The notes beneath the pieces were generated by a model, which was not told the DNA's origin, did no database searches, and was given only the letters and a program-made list of their open reading frames with translations. This document shows, one piece after another, positions 51,263 to 59,680 of a DNA stretch of 64,000 nt. The DNA is from GCA-003244245 sp052390115 (GTDB lineage: Bacteria > Actinomycetota > Actinomycetes > Mycobacteriales > Pseudonocardiaceae), in contig JBQTHE010000023.1 of the NCBI GenBank assembly GCA_052390115.1, positions 62,001 to 126,000 on the forward strand. The letters are read 5' to 3'. Every line of letters starts with the position of its first letter. Position 1 is the stretch's first letter. Both the position numbers and the translations under genes were made by a program.

Positions 51263-52108
51263 ATGGCACGGCGAGCGCAGGGAGAGCTGGATCTCGGCGG
51301 TCTTCCCCGGCCCCTGGTGCGGGTGACCCCCGCCAAGCTCGGCGCGTGGACCGGCTGCCCCCGGCGCTACCGGATGGCCTACCTGGACCGGCCCACGCCT
51401 GCGCGGGGCGGGGCGTGGGCGCACAACACGCTGGGAGCGGTGGTACATACCGCGCTGCGGGCGTTGTTCGATCTGGCGCCCGGACGGCGCCGCCCGCACA
51501 CCGCCGCCGCTTTGGTCGCTAGCCACTGGTCCGGGGAGGGTTTTGCTGATGACGCGCAGGCCGCCGACTATCGCAACCGCGCGCAGGACTGGGTGGCCCG
51601 CTACGTCGACGAGCTGGATCCCGACCTTGATCCGGTAGGGGTGGAGCGCTGGGTCTCCGCCCCGACCCAGCGGATCGTTGCCGAGGGGCGGGTGGACCGC
51701 ATCGATGAGCGAGACGGTGAGCTGGTCGTGGTGGACTACAAGACGGGTCGGTACGGGCTGTCCGTCGATGACGCACGCGGTTCGCAGGCGCTGGCGCTCT
51801 ACGCTTTCGCGGCGCGGCGCACGCTGCGCCGCGAGTGCCGCCGGGTCGAGCTGCATCACCTGCCCACCGGCACCGTCGCCGGCTGGGAGCACACCGAGCA
51901 GTCGCTGGGCAGGCACCTGCAGCGTGCCGAGGAGGCGGCCGGCGAGATCGCGCTGGCCACCGACACCCTGGCCGCGGGAGGCGATCCCGAGATCCTGTTC
52001 CCCCCCACGCCCGGCCGAGCCTGCTCGTGGTGCGACTTCCGGCGGCACTGTCCAGAGGGCCGAGCCAGTGCACCAGATCTCCAGCCGTGGGCGCTGCTCG
52101 CACCGTGA
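51263..52108 (+). CDS. RecB-like PD-(D/E)XK nuclease with Fe-S cluster
   Basis: 281 residues from ATG 51263. Catalytic core GRVDRIDERDGELVVVDYKTGR (D...D-x-K) with a following QALALYAFA helix. One Cys near the N-terminus (WTGCPRRYRMAYL) and three near the C-terminus (CSWCDFRRHC) form the AddB/Cas4-type iron-sulfur staple. A stand-alone nuclease of the Rv2119 type, probably in DNA repair. It overlaps the next gene by GTGA. Confidence 0.88.
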   Translation: MARRAQGELDLGGLPRPLVRVTPAKLGAWTGCPRRYRMAYLDRPTPARGGAWAHNTLGAVVHTALRALFDLAPGRRRPHTAAALVASHWSGEGFADDAQAADYRNRAQDWVARYVDELDPDLDPVGVERWVSAPTQRIVAEGRVDRIDERDGELVVVDYKTGRYGLSVDDARGSQALALYAFAARRTLRRECRRVELHHLPTGTVAGWEHTEQSLGRHLQRAEEAAGEIALATDTLAAGGDPEILFPPTPGRACSWCDFRRHCPEGRASAPDLQPWALLAP

Positions 52109-52389
52109 CCTCCGGGACAGGTGTGCGCGCTGGGGGGAGGCTGTCTGGCCTGCTGGCCGGTGGCCTGGTCGGGCTTGCGGTCGTGGTGTGCGTGGCGCAG
52201 TGGCTGGCCGGTACGTCAGGCCGTCCCGGCCCTGGCATGGCGGAGGTCGTCGGACACGTGGTCGCAGCGCTGGCTGCCGTGGTGCTGCAGGTGGTGGCCG
52301 ACCGCCTCCGGGGCCCATCCGCGGCGTTGGCTTCCGGATCCGTCCTGGTTATCGCGGCCGTGGTGCTCTGGTTCGGTTGGTGGGCCTGA
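52105..52389 (+). CDS. Small three-helix membrane protein
   Basis: 94 residues from GTG 52105, overlapping the RecB-like stop by four bases. Hydrophobic helices: LSGLLAGGLVGLAVVVCVAQWL, EVVGHVVAALAAVVLQVVAD and LASGSVLVIAAVVLWFGWW. No family recognised. The overlap supports real translation. Confidence 0.65.
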   Translation: MTSGTGVRAGGRLSGLLAGGLVGLAVVVCVAQWLAGTSGRPGPGMAEVVGHVVAALAAVVLQVVADRLRGPSAALASGSVLVIAAVVLWFGWWA

Positions 52390-52567
52390 GCCGTGAGTGG
52401 CGATGCGAGCCGTGGCGAACCGTCAATGTCACAGGGCTTGTCTCGGTGCGATGTTCTCACGCGGGCTTTCCGTCCCAGACGGCGAGCAGTTCGCCGGCCA
52501 TTGAGATCATCAGCTCGCTTGCCGCCATGTGTGACTCAGCGGTCGATTCAGCTGGTACCGCTCGGGG

Positions 52568-52633
52568 TGCGCCGAGTTCGACAGGAGAGCTGTCCCGGGC
52601 TTGGTGCACAGCTCTGATGTCGAACTCGGCGCA
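52568..52633 (+). repeat. 24-bp inverted repeat
   Basis: TGCGCCGAGTTCGACA pairs with TGTCGAACTCGGCGCA; the stem extends to 24 bp with two mismatches and an 18-nt loop. One of the long intergenic palindromes of this window. Confidence 0.8.
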
Positions 52634-52739
52634 TCCAGAGCGATCAGACGACGGATGACGGTGTCCAGCAATCCGCACGGTGGGCGCCTGCGCTGGGCGC
52701 GCTGGCGTTTCGTTACCTTGCTTTCGCATAAGCCTCGTG

Positions 52740-53010
52740 ACTTCATGTGCCGGGTGTTGCGGCGGGTCCTACAAGACGGCGTGCAGCACGGACCTGGTGC
52801 TGCGGGTGGGATCGGATCGGTTCAGTTCAGGGCCACCGCCACGCTGTACGAGCTACTGCTGGCCCATCCGATCGATGGGCAGGGGCGCTTGCCGGTCCTG
52901 CCGACGCCTTGGGGCGGTGCTCGGTCCCGGGGCCGCCGTTGTCGCGTTGTTGCCGTGTGCACCTCAAGACGCGTCACTGGTTACGGCACGCCGTGGTTAG
53001 ACCACTTACT
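52740..53010 (+). pseudogene. Frameshifted small Cys-protein remnant
   Basis: Reading through three frames gives TATLYELLLAHPIDGQG, then ACRSCRRLGAVLG, then RCCRVHLKTRHWLR, which together look like one small Cys-rich (zinc-type) protein broken by indels. No start or intact frame remains. Assignment is tentative. Confidence 0.3.
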
Positions 53011-53352
53011 CTAAGGTGCAGTTCCGGTCAGACAACCCCGACAGCCCCTTGCCTTGCCGTGGCCCATCCGAGGATTCGTTGCCCGGTCCGGGTGGCGCTG
53101 TGCTTTTCGCTGGAGGCATGACCGCCCCGACGTGACCGGGGAGACCGCCCGGATCGTGCATGTGGTCCCGTTGCCCACCGACGGGCAGGCGGGCGCGGTC
53201 GGCGCACTGTGCCCTAGTTCGGGTGGCTCGGCGATCCCTTCCCGAGCTTCCCGCAGCCGCTGCACCGCCTCGATCCCCTCAGCGCGCATGATCGGCTCGG
53301 TGGCGTCTGATTCCGCCTCCGCGGGACGGAGTGCGTCGGCGGTCATGATTCG

Positions 53353-54606
53353 TCAACGCAGCGCGACCAGGGTGGCGCCGCGTTGCTCTAGCACGACGCC
53401 GCCGGAGCTGGCGGTACCTACCGGGCCGTGGTAGCCGCTGCGGTCCACCGGAAGCGCACCGACCTGCTGACCTGTGGTGGTGTCGAGCACAGCGAGTGCC
53501 CCCGGCACGGGCAACAGCAGCCGTCCGGCGACCTCCGAGCCGGCGCCCAGTGATCCGGGCCGGGTCCACCGTGGTCGCAGGTCGGTGACGTCCAACGCGA
53601 CGGTGGCTGAGCCGGTGAACCAGTACACCGCGGTCGGGGTCACGGTAACCTCGACCAGACCACCGGATGGATCCCCCCGAAGATCGGAGTTCGGGACCGT
53701 CAACGGATGCTCGGCCACCGCCTGGCCCCGCTCGTCGAGCACCACCAGCCGGGCCGGATCGGGCAGTGCCACGGCGACCCGTTCGCGGCTCACCGCGACA
53801 ACTCGGGCCTGAGTGCCCCCCAGCAGGGTGCTGAAGTCCACCTCGGGCTGGTCGGGTTGCTTGGGTTCGGACCGTTGCACCGTGAGCCGCGCGCGCTCGC
53901 CTGGGCAGTGCTCGACCACGGCCAGCCGATCCCCGGACCCGCCAGCCCCGGACTCGCCAGCCCCGGACTCGCCAGCAGAGCCCAGCGCGATCGACCCATG
54001 GGTGCAGTCCGGTCGTGGCTGGGCTCCGGGTTTCACTGGGGTCGGCAGCTGTCCGTAGGTCAGCGTGCGCACCAGGTCGGAGCGCCACACTTCCAGATAG
54101 CGCTGCCCACTGGCGGCGACCTGGTTGCCGTTGGCGGCCAGCCGGGTCGGGGTCTCCACCGGACCGGTGCGTTGCGGGCCACGCCGGCCATCGGCCCATT
54201 CCAAGGCGGTCACTTCGCTGCAGGTCTCGCCTCGCTGGTACACCGCCACCGCCTGGTGGAACGCTGCGGAGACCGTGCACAGCGGCCGATCGCGCTGGTA
54301 GCTCCAGCGGACGGCGCCGGAGATGAGGTCGCGGCCGGCGACCACTCCGCCGTTCCCGGTGACCGCGGTCGCGCCCTGTACCAGCGGCTCTGGGGTTGCC
54401 GGGCTCGGCGCCCGCCACGCCTCAGCCAGCGTCGGTGGCAGTTGGCCGCTCGCGGAGACCTGCCCGGCTGGGCCGGGAGCCGGGATCAAGGTGGTGCGTC
54501 GCGCGTCACTGGTCCACCACAGCGCGGTAGACACGGCGAACACGGTCACGGCCGATAGCGCCGCGACGATCAGGTCCAGCCGGGTCCGGCGTTCGGGAGC
54601 GGGCAT
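53353..54606 (-). CDS. Membrane-anchored PQQ-like beta-propeller protein (Rv3212-like)
   Basis: 417 residues from ATG 54606 (MPAPERRTRLDLIV). One N-terminal transmembrane helix (LIVAALSAVTVFAVSTALWW) anchors an extracytoplasmic propeller with repeats such as VVAGRDLISGAVRWSYQ and ALAVLDTTTGQQVGALPV. A short GESGA tandem repeat occurs near residue 210. It follows rhlE by 10 bp on the same strand, as Rv3212 follows Rv3211. Function unknown. Confidence 0.82.
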   Translation of the reverse strand: MPAPERRTRLDLIVAALSAVTVFAVSTALWWTSDARRTTLIPAPGPAGQVSASGQLPPTLAEAWRAPSPATPEPLVQGATAVTGNGGVVAGRDLISGAVRWSYQRDRPLCTVSAAFHQAVAVYQRGETCSEVTALEWADGRRGPQRTGPVETPTRLAANGNQVAASGQRYLEVWRSDLVRTLTYGQLPTPVKPGAQPRPDCTHGSIALGSAGESGAGESGAGGSGDRLAVVEHCPGERARLTVQRSEPKQPDQPEVDFSTLLGGTQARVVAVSRERVAVALPDPARLVVLDERGQAVAEHPLTVPNSDLRGDPSGGLVEVTVTPTAVYWFTGSATVALDVTDLRPRWTRPGSLGAGSEVAGRLLLPVPGALAVLDTTTGQQVGALPVDRSGYHGPVGTASSGGVVLEQRGATLVALR

Positions 54607-54616
54607 CCGTCCACAG

Positions 54617-56308
54617 TCAGCCCGCGGCGCGGGGCTGACCGCTGTGCTGCTCCTGCACCGTGACAACGTTTCCTGAGCCGGCACCGCCCTGGCCGCCACT
54701 GCTCGCGCCAGCGCCACGACCTCGGCTGCGCCGACGCCGACGACGCGGCCGGGCGTCACTGTGATCAGGGTGCTCGGTGGTCGGCGCCTTCTCCCCGCCG
54801 GCTCCGATAGGGTCTCCACCCCGGGTGCGGTACCTACGGGGCCGGACCGGAGCGACCTGACCGTCGGCGGATCCACCGCGGGTGCCACGACGGATGCCAG
54901 TGGCCCGCCGACCGCGGGGCTGGCCGTCCTCGTCGCTGGGCTCGGCGGCCAACCCGGCCCGAGTACGTCGGGTCAGTGGTAGCCGCCCGGTGGACTCGGT
55001 GGGGATGTCCAGGTCGCTGAACAGGTGCTCGGAGGTGGAGTAGGTCTCCGCCGGTTCCGGCATGCCGAGGTCCAGAACGTCGCTGATCAGCTTCCAGCGC
55101 GGTTCGTCGTCCCAGTCGACGAGAGTGATCGCGACGCCTTCCCGGCCCGCCCGGCCGGTCCGCCCGATCCGGTGCACGTAGGTCTTCTCGTCTTCCGGGC
55201 ACTGATAATTGATCACGTGCGTGACCTCGGGGATGTCGATACCGCGGGCGGCGACGTCGGTGGCAACCAGCACGTCGACCTTCTCCGAGCGGAACGCTCG
55301 TAGTGCCTGCTCGCGAGCCCCCTGGCCGAGGTCGCCATGCACGGCCGCGGCCGCGAAACCTCGCTCGGTGAGCTCGTCGGCCACCTTCTGCGCAGTGCGC
55401 TTGGTCCTCGCGAAGATCATCGTCAGGCCCCGCTCCCGGGCCTGCAGGATGCGGGAGAGCAGCTCCACCTTGTCCATCGCGTGCGCCCGGTAGACGAACT
55501 GCCGGGTCCGCTCGTGGATGGCGGTGGCGTCGGGCTCCTCGGCGCGGATATGCGTCGGCCGGGTCAAGAAAGTCCGGGCCAGCGTGATGATCGGACCAGG
55601 CATGGTGGCTGAGAACAGCATGGTCTGGCGCTGCTCGGGCACCATCCGCAGGATCCGCTCGATGTCGGGTAGGAAGCCCAGATCGAGCATCTCGTCCGCC
55701 TCGTCGAGAACGAGCACCCGAACCTTGCCCAATACCAGGTGGCGCTGCTCGGCGAGGTCCAGCAACCGGCCCGGCGTGCCGACCACCAGGTCGACCCCGC
55801 TGGTCAGTGCCTTGATCTGTGGTTCGTAGGGCCGGCCGCCGTACACCGAAAGGACCCGCACGGCCAGATCCCGGCCGGTGTCGCTGAGGTCGGCGCTGAC
55901 CTGCAGGCACAACTCGCGGGTGGGTACGACGACCAGGGCGCGCGGGGTGCCGTCGAGCGCGATGTCTCCTGCGGTGATCCGTTGAATCAGCGGGACGCCG
56001 AAGCCGAGCGTCTTGCCGGTGCCGGTGCGGGCCTGACCGATCAGATCATCGCCGGCCAGAGCCAGCGGCAGGGTGAGCTCCTGGATCGCGAAGGTGCGCT
56101 CGATGCCCGCGGCGCGCAACGTGCGGACGATCTCGTCGCGGACGCCGAGCTCAGCGAACGTGGGGGAGTCATCCCGGACCGGAGCGCCCGCCTGCAGTGG
56201 TTGCGGCGGGGCTGGTTCGTCGACGGCGGTCTCGAGATGGTCCAGGGTTCGGGGGTTGACGTGCTCCGGGGATTTGGTGTCGGGTAGGTGGGTCTGACTG
56301 ACGGTCAG
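54617..56308 (-). CDS. rhlE: DEAD-box RNA helicase, probable CTG start
   Basis: About 563 residues if started at CTG 56308. The helicase core has ARTGTGKT, PTRELCLQV, VGTPGRLL, VLDEADEMLD, SATMPG, ARGIDIPEV and HRIGRTGRAGR, with a basic Arg/Gly-rich tail. Coding continues upstream of the first common start (TTG 56119), because residues such as SPTFAELGVRDEIVRTLRAAG are the conserved Q-motif lead-in. No ATG, GTG or TTG occurs in that stretch. CTG 56308 begins LTVSQTHLPDT and has a GAGAGG site upstream. Confidence 0.9.
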   Translation of the reverse strand: MTVSQTHLPDTKSPEHVNPRTLDHLETAVDEPAPPQPLQAGAPVRDDSPTFAELGVRDEIVRTLRAAGIERTFAIQELTLPLALAGDDLIGQARTGTGKTLGFGVPLIQRITAGDIALDGTPRALVVVPTRELCLQVSADLSDTGRDLAVRVLSVYGGRPYEPQIKALTSGVDLVVGTPGRLLDLAEQRHLVLGKVRVLVLDEADEMLDLGFLPDIERILRMVPEQRQTMLFSATMPGPIITLARTFLTRPTHIRAEEPDATAIHERTRQFVYRAHAMDKVELLSRILQARERGLTMIFARTKRTAQKVADELTERGFAAAAVHGDLGQGAREQALRAFRSEKVDVLVATDVAARGIDIPEVTHVINYQCPEDEKTYVHRIGRTGRAGREGVAITLVDWDDEPRWKLISDVLDLGMPEPAETYSTSEHLFSDLDIPTESTGRLPLTRRTRAGLAAEPSDEDGQPRGRRATGIRRGTRGGSADGQVAPVRPRRYRTRGGDPIGAGGEKAPTTEHPDHSDARPRRRRRRSRGRGAGASSGGQGGAGSGNVVTVQEQHSGQPRAAG

Positions 56309-56540
56309 CGTGATCGCCTCTCTCGTACGGCGCGCCCGCCGCCATCTCGCTCGACCAGCTCCGGGCCGCTAGGTAGCGCAGCGAAGCGGGGAACGAGGAC
56401 ACGAGGTGCGCGCTCACATGCATGCAACCCGGTGGCATCTGCCACCGAGCCGGGACGTGTGGCCAGGGTGGCGTCACGCCTTGTGCACGAATCATACCCG
56501 TCCGGGCGTCCCGCGCGCTCGTGACACCGCACACGGGGCC

Positions 56541-56546
56541 TAGGCT
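56541..56546 (+). promoter_or_regulatory. -10-like hexamer TAGGCT for the MiaE-like gene
   Basis: TAGGCT ends 6 nt before GTG 56553. No ribosome site is present, so a leaderless transcript is likely. Confidence 0.5.
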
Positions 56547-56552
56547 CCGGTC

Positions 56553-57197
56553 GTGGACGTGGTAGGTGAGGGCATCGTCGATCTGCTGGGGGTCCTCGCC
56601 TACAGCGAACTGTCCGCGTTCGACCGGCTGGCCGAGGACGCCCGAGGCGCTCCCACGCTGGCCGGCAGGGCCGCGATGGCCTCCATGGCCGCCGCCGAGA
56701 TCGGGCACTTCCGGCTACTCGAGCGTCACCTGCGCGGCCTGGGGGTGTCGGTGGACGATGCGATGCGCCCGTTCGTGGCGCGCTTCGACCAGTTCCACGC
56801 CTCGACAGCGCCCCGATCCTGGCTGGAGTCGCTGGTGAAGGCCTACGTCGGAGACGGGCTGGCAGCCGACTTCTACGGCGAGGTGGGTGGCTGGCTGGAC
56901 GAGGCCACCGCCACGTTGGTCAAGGAAGTGCTGGCCGACACCGGGCATTCGGCGTTCGCCGAACGGGAGGTGCGGGCAGCCTGCGGGCGGGACCGGATCA
57001 CCCGAGACCGCCTCGCCCTGTGGGGGCGGCGGCTACTCGGCGAGGCGGTGACCCATGCTCAGCACGTCGTGGCCGAGCGGGACGCCCTCGCCGATCTGAT
57101 CATCCGCGGCTCCGGGGACCTGGCGGGTCTCGCCACGCTGATCCGCCGGGTGCAGGTCCTGCACTGCCGCCGGATGGCAGCTCTCGGGCTGGGGTGA
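56553..57197 (+). CDS. MiaE-like ferritin-fold protein (Rv3210c-like)
   Basis: 214 residues from GTG 56553. A helical bundle with ferritin-like features (LAYSELSAFDRLAEDA, MAAAEIGHFRLLERHL with an E-x-x-H pair, VVAERDAL). Belongs to the actinobacterial group related to tRNA-(ms2io6A) hydroxylase. Whether it hydroxylates tRNA is unproven. It is divergent from rhlE and followed by DUF3107, as in mycobacteria. Confidence 0.8.
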   Translation: MDVVGEGIVDLLGVLAYSELSAFDRLAEDARGAPTLAGRAAMASMAAAEIGHFRLLERHLRGLGVSVDDAMRPFVARFDQFHASTAPRSWLESLVKAYVGDGLAADFYGEVGGWLDEATATLVKEVLADTGHSAFAEREVRAACGRDRITRDRLALWGRRLLGEAVTHAQHVVAERDALADLIIRGSGDLAGLATLIRRVQVLHCRRMAALGLG

Positions 57198-57258
57198 GTG
57201 CCAGCGCGCGGCTCGACTAGCCTTGACGTCAACATCGATCGCACCTGGAGGTTCTTCC

Positions 57259-57489
57259 GTGGAGATCAAGATCGGCGTCGCGGACAGCCCTCGCGAGCTG
57301 ACGGTGTCCACTGCGGACTCACCGGACCAGGTGGAGGCGCTGGTCACCGAGGCGCTGCAGAACACCCAGGGCCTGCTGACCCTCATCGACGACAAGGGCA
57401 GGCGGTACATGGTGCCTGCGTCGAGGGTCGCCTACGTCGAGATCGGGCCTGCGGACAGCCGCCGGGTCGGCTTCTCGGTGGGCGGTTGA
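57259..57489 (+). CDS. DUF3107 protein (Rv3208A-like)
   Basis: 76 residues from GTG 57259 with a GGAGG site. EIKIGVADSPRELTV, LVTEALQNTQGLLTLIDDKGR and YMVPASRVAYVEIG are the conserved core of DUF3107, a small all-alpha/beta ATP-binding-like protein of actinobacteria. Function unknown. Confidence 0.88.
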   Translation: MEIKIGVADSPRELTVSTADSPDQVEALVTEALQNTQGLLTLIDDKGRRYMVPASRVAYVEIGPADSRRVGFSVGG

Positions 57490-57533
57490 CCCGCGGTCGA
57501 GTCGAACCTGCGGTTGCCCGCGGAGTGATCCAT

Positions 57534-57539
57534 TAGGCT
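57534..57539 (+). promoter_or_regulatory. -10-like hexamer TAGGCT for the response regulator
   Basis: TAGGCT ends 6 nt before ATG 57546; leaderless arrangement. Confidence 0.5.
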
Positions 57540-57545
57540 CGCGGG

Positions 57546-58244
57546 ATGTCCCGGGTGCTGGTAGTGGAGGACGACGAGACCATTGGCAGTGTGCTGGACT
57601 CCAGTCTGCGTGCACACGGGCATCACGTGGTATGGCAGCGCACCGGTCGTCGCGCGCTGAGCGCGGCGTCCGAAACGGAATTCGACCTGGTGCTGCTGGA
57701 CCTCGGATTGCCAGACCTCGACGGCGTCGAAGTGTGCCGGCAGTTGCGGGCTAGCAATCCAACGACGGTGCTGGTGATCCTCACGGCCCGAACCGATGAG
57801 ATGGACGTCGTGGTCGGACTCGAGGCGGGTGCGGACGACTACCTGACCAAGCCGGTGCGGCTGGCCGAGCTGTTGGCCCGGGTCCGCGCGCACCTGCGCC
57901 GGGTGGGCCCGGCTACGCTGGGCGCTCAACCTCTGCTTGCGGTCGCAGACCTGCTGGTGGATACCGGCGGCCGGCGAGCGACCATCGCAGGACGGGAGAT
58001 ACCGCTGCGAGCCAAGGAGTTCGACCTGCTCGCCCGCCTAGCGGCAGCGCCGGAGGTGGCGATCAGCCGGGAGACCCTGATGGCTGACGTATGGGACGAG
58101 AACTGGTTCGGTCCGACCAAGACTCTCGATGTGCACGTCGCCGCGCTGCGTCGCAAGCTGGCCGGGATGGCCGAGCTCGGCTCGGTACCGCGGATCGTGA
58201 CCCTGCGCGGGCACGGGTACCGGCTGGAGGCTCCGGAGAGCTGA
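57546..58244 (+). CDS. OmpR/PhoB-type response regulator
   Basis: 232 residues. Receiver domain with VLVVEDDETI, phospho-Asp52 in LLDLGLPD, a Thr at ILTAR and Lys102 in YLTKPV, then a winged-helix output domain (RRKLAG, IVTLRGHGYRLE). Partner is probably the sensor kinase at 59681, separated from it by a lipoprotein gene on the opposite strand. Located where mycobacteria have no two-component pair, so it is an insertion into the Rv32xx block. Confidence 0.93.
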   Translation: MSRVLVVEDDETIGSVLDSSLRAHGHHVVWQRTGRRALSAASETEFDLVLLDLGLPDLDGVEVCRQLRASNPTTVLVILTARTDEMDVVVGLEAGADDYLTKPVRLAELLARVRAHLRRVGPATLGAQPLLAVADLLVDTGGRRATIAGREIPLRAKEFDLLARLAAAPEVAISRETLMADVWDENWFGPTKTLDVHVAALRRKLAGMAELGSVPRIVTLRGHGYRLEAPES

Positions 58245-58270
58245 GCTTCCCCCACTCACGGGCCGAGGGC

Positions 58271-59395
58271 TCAGCGTGAGGTGTTGCCACCTTCTTGAAA
58301 CCCCGGACGGGACTGCCGGTCGATCTCGAACGGGCGCATGTCACCCGTCACGGTGTTGCCGATCACGGCGCAGTCGGTGGAACCCATACCGAGCTGCACC
58401 GCGCGGGAACTGGGCCCGGAGAAGCTGTTGTTGCGGATGATGACGTGGGGGAAGTTCTCGATCAGCACTGCCTGTGAACCGTTCACCGAGCAGGTGTTGT
58501 TCTCGAAGGTGATCGCGGTCTGCCCTGCCGGGGAGCTTTGTGCGCCGCCCTCCTTGGCGGTGGCGATCAGGCACTGGACGTCGACATTCGTGCAGATGTT
58601 GTCGGAGATGACGATGTCGTAGGTGGGTGGGTCGCTGGCGGTGTTGAAGGTCTGGAAGCAGTCGGTGTGCGGGCCCCCTCGGGGGTCGTCGCTGTAGCCG
58701 GACGCCTTGATATCCTTGATCGTGTTGCCGGTCAGCCGGTGGCCGACTCCGAAGAACCGGATACCGTCGGCGTCGCCCTGGGTGCGTAGTACCGACTCGC
58801 TCACCGTGTTGTCCCGGACGGTGATCCTTTCGCCGGCGAGGTAGATCCCGGTTCCGTCGGCACGCTGGATGGTGTTCGACTCGATGATGGCGTCAACGCA
58901 ATTGCTACAGACGAGGCCGTCCTTGGTGGCGTTGTAGATTACATTGTTCCGGGCGACGAGTCCGCGACCCGCCATCGTCAGGCCATCCCCATCTCGCAGC
59001 GTCAGGCCCTCGATGACGATGTAGTCGGCCTTGACGTTCATGCTTCGCATGGTCGCGCCATCGGCGACGATGGTGATCGGCTGCTGAGACGTCCCGGAGG
59101 CCGTCACCTCCAGCTCAGTATCTTGGAGGCCATCTCCGCTGAGGCACACCCTGCTACCCGGCTGGGCCTGCGCCAGGGCCGCGGTGGCCTGCTCGGGCTC
59201 GGTGATCCGGTCGGCGCAGTCCGCCGGGAGCGGGCCGACCTGGTTGGAGGGAGGCGGGCCGCCGGGAGGTGGAGAGTCGGGGGCCGTCGTACAACCGCTG
59301 ACGATCAACACCAGCCCGATGAGCGTGGCGGCTACACAGCGGGCGACCGCAGGCCGGGTGATCACCACCGAACCCCCACCGCGCAGTATCGCCAT
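58271..59395 (-). CDS. Right-handed beta-helix lipoprotein
   Basis: 374 residues from ATG 59395. Signal peptide with lipobox IVSGC, then a Pro-rich linker and parallel beta-helix rungs (ITIVADGATMRSMNVKADYIVIEGL, NVIYNATKDGLVCSNCVDAIIESN, VIGNTVTG). Similar to pectate-lyase/NosD-like folds. It has paired Cys and could bind or cut polysaccharide outside the cell. It lies on the opposite strand between a response regulator and its kinase, so it may be a target or ligand-side component of that signalling pair. Confidence 0.8.
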   Translation of the reverse strand: MAILRGGGSVVITRPAVARCVAATLIGLVLIVSGCTTAPDSPPPGGPPPSNQVGPLPADCADRITEPEQATAALAQAQPGSRVCLSGDGLQDTELEVTASGTSQQPITIVADGATMRSMNVKADYIVIEGLTLRDGDGLTMAGRGLVARNNVIYNATKDGLVCSNCVDAIIESNTIQRADGTGIYLAGERITVRDNTVSESVLRTQGDADGIRFFGVGHRLTGNTIKDIKASGYSDDPRGGPHTDCFQTFNTASDPPTYDIVISDNICTNVDVQCLIATAKEGGAQSSPAGQTAITFENNTCSVNGSQAVLIENFPHVIIRNNSFSGPSSRAVQLGMGSTDCAVIGNTVTGDMRPFEIDRQSRPGFQEGGNTSR

Positions 59396-59567
59396 TGCAA
59401 CGACCTTACCCCGATGGCGTAGCAGCCTCGTAAACAGGGAGGTTCCCCGGTGCGCTGACCGGTCCTGGGACCGGCCCCAGACTGGATCCTGGCTATCCGC
59501 TGATCCGAGATCGGTTAGCTGTCGGCAAAATCCGGCGGCAGAACGGAGCCGATCTCGCCCAGGCATG

Positions 59568-59621
59568 CTGTGCTGGTAGGAAACACTGTGCTGGTAGGAA
59601 ACACTGTGCTGGTAGGAGACA
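59568..59621 (+). repeat. Three 18-bp tandem repeats
   Basis: CTGTGCTGGTAGGAAACA is repeated at 59568, 59586 and (with one change) 59604. It lies 60 bp upstream of the sensor kinase start and could be a set of operator half-sites. Confidence 0.9.
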
Positions 59622-59680
59622 CTGTGGGGGGAAACACTGGCACGGGCACGTGGCTATCGGATTGAGAGGGGACGGGTCTC

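Larger units (their letters stand above)
52390..53352 (+). other. 963-bp gap without intact gene
   Basis: Contains an inverted repeat (52568-52633) and a decayed small-gene remnant (about 52740-53010). A short minus-strand frame begins at 53346 (MTADALRPAEAESDATEP), 7 bp below the PQQ-like gene's stop, and loses protein-like character after about 45 residues. No intact gene seen. Confidence 0.6.

Noticed and set aside
53279..54418. 379-residue minus-strand frame
   Set aside because: Alternative frame of the PQQ-like gene; composition not protein-like.
56169..56708. 179-residue minus-strand frame starting upstream of rhlE
   Set aside because: Out of frame with rhlE and composed of low-complexity sequence; the rhlE frame itself explains the region.
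59568..59621. Iteron-type replication origin
   Set aside because: Three short repeats without DnaA boxes, AT-rich stretch or replication genes; a regulatory site is more likely.
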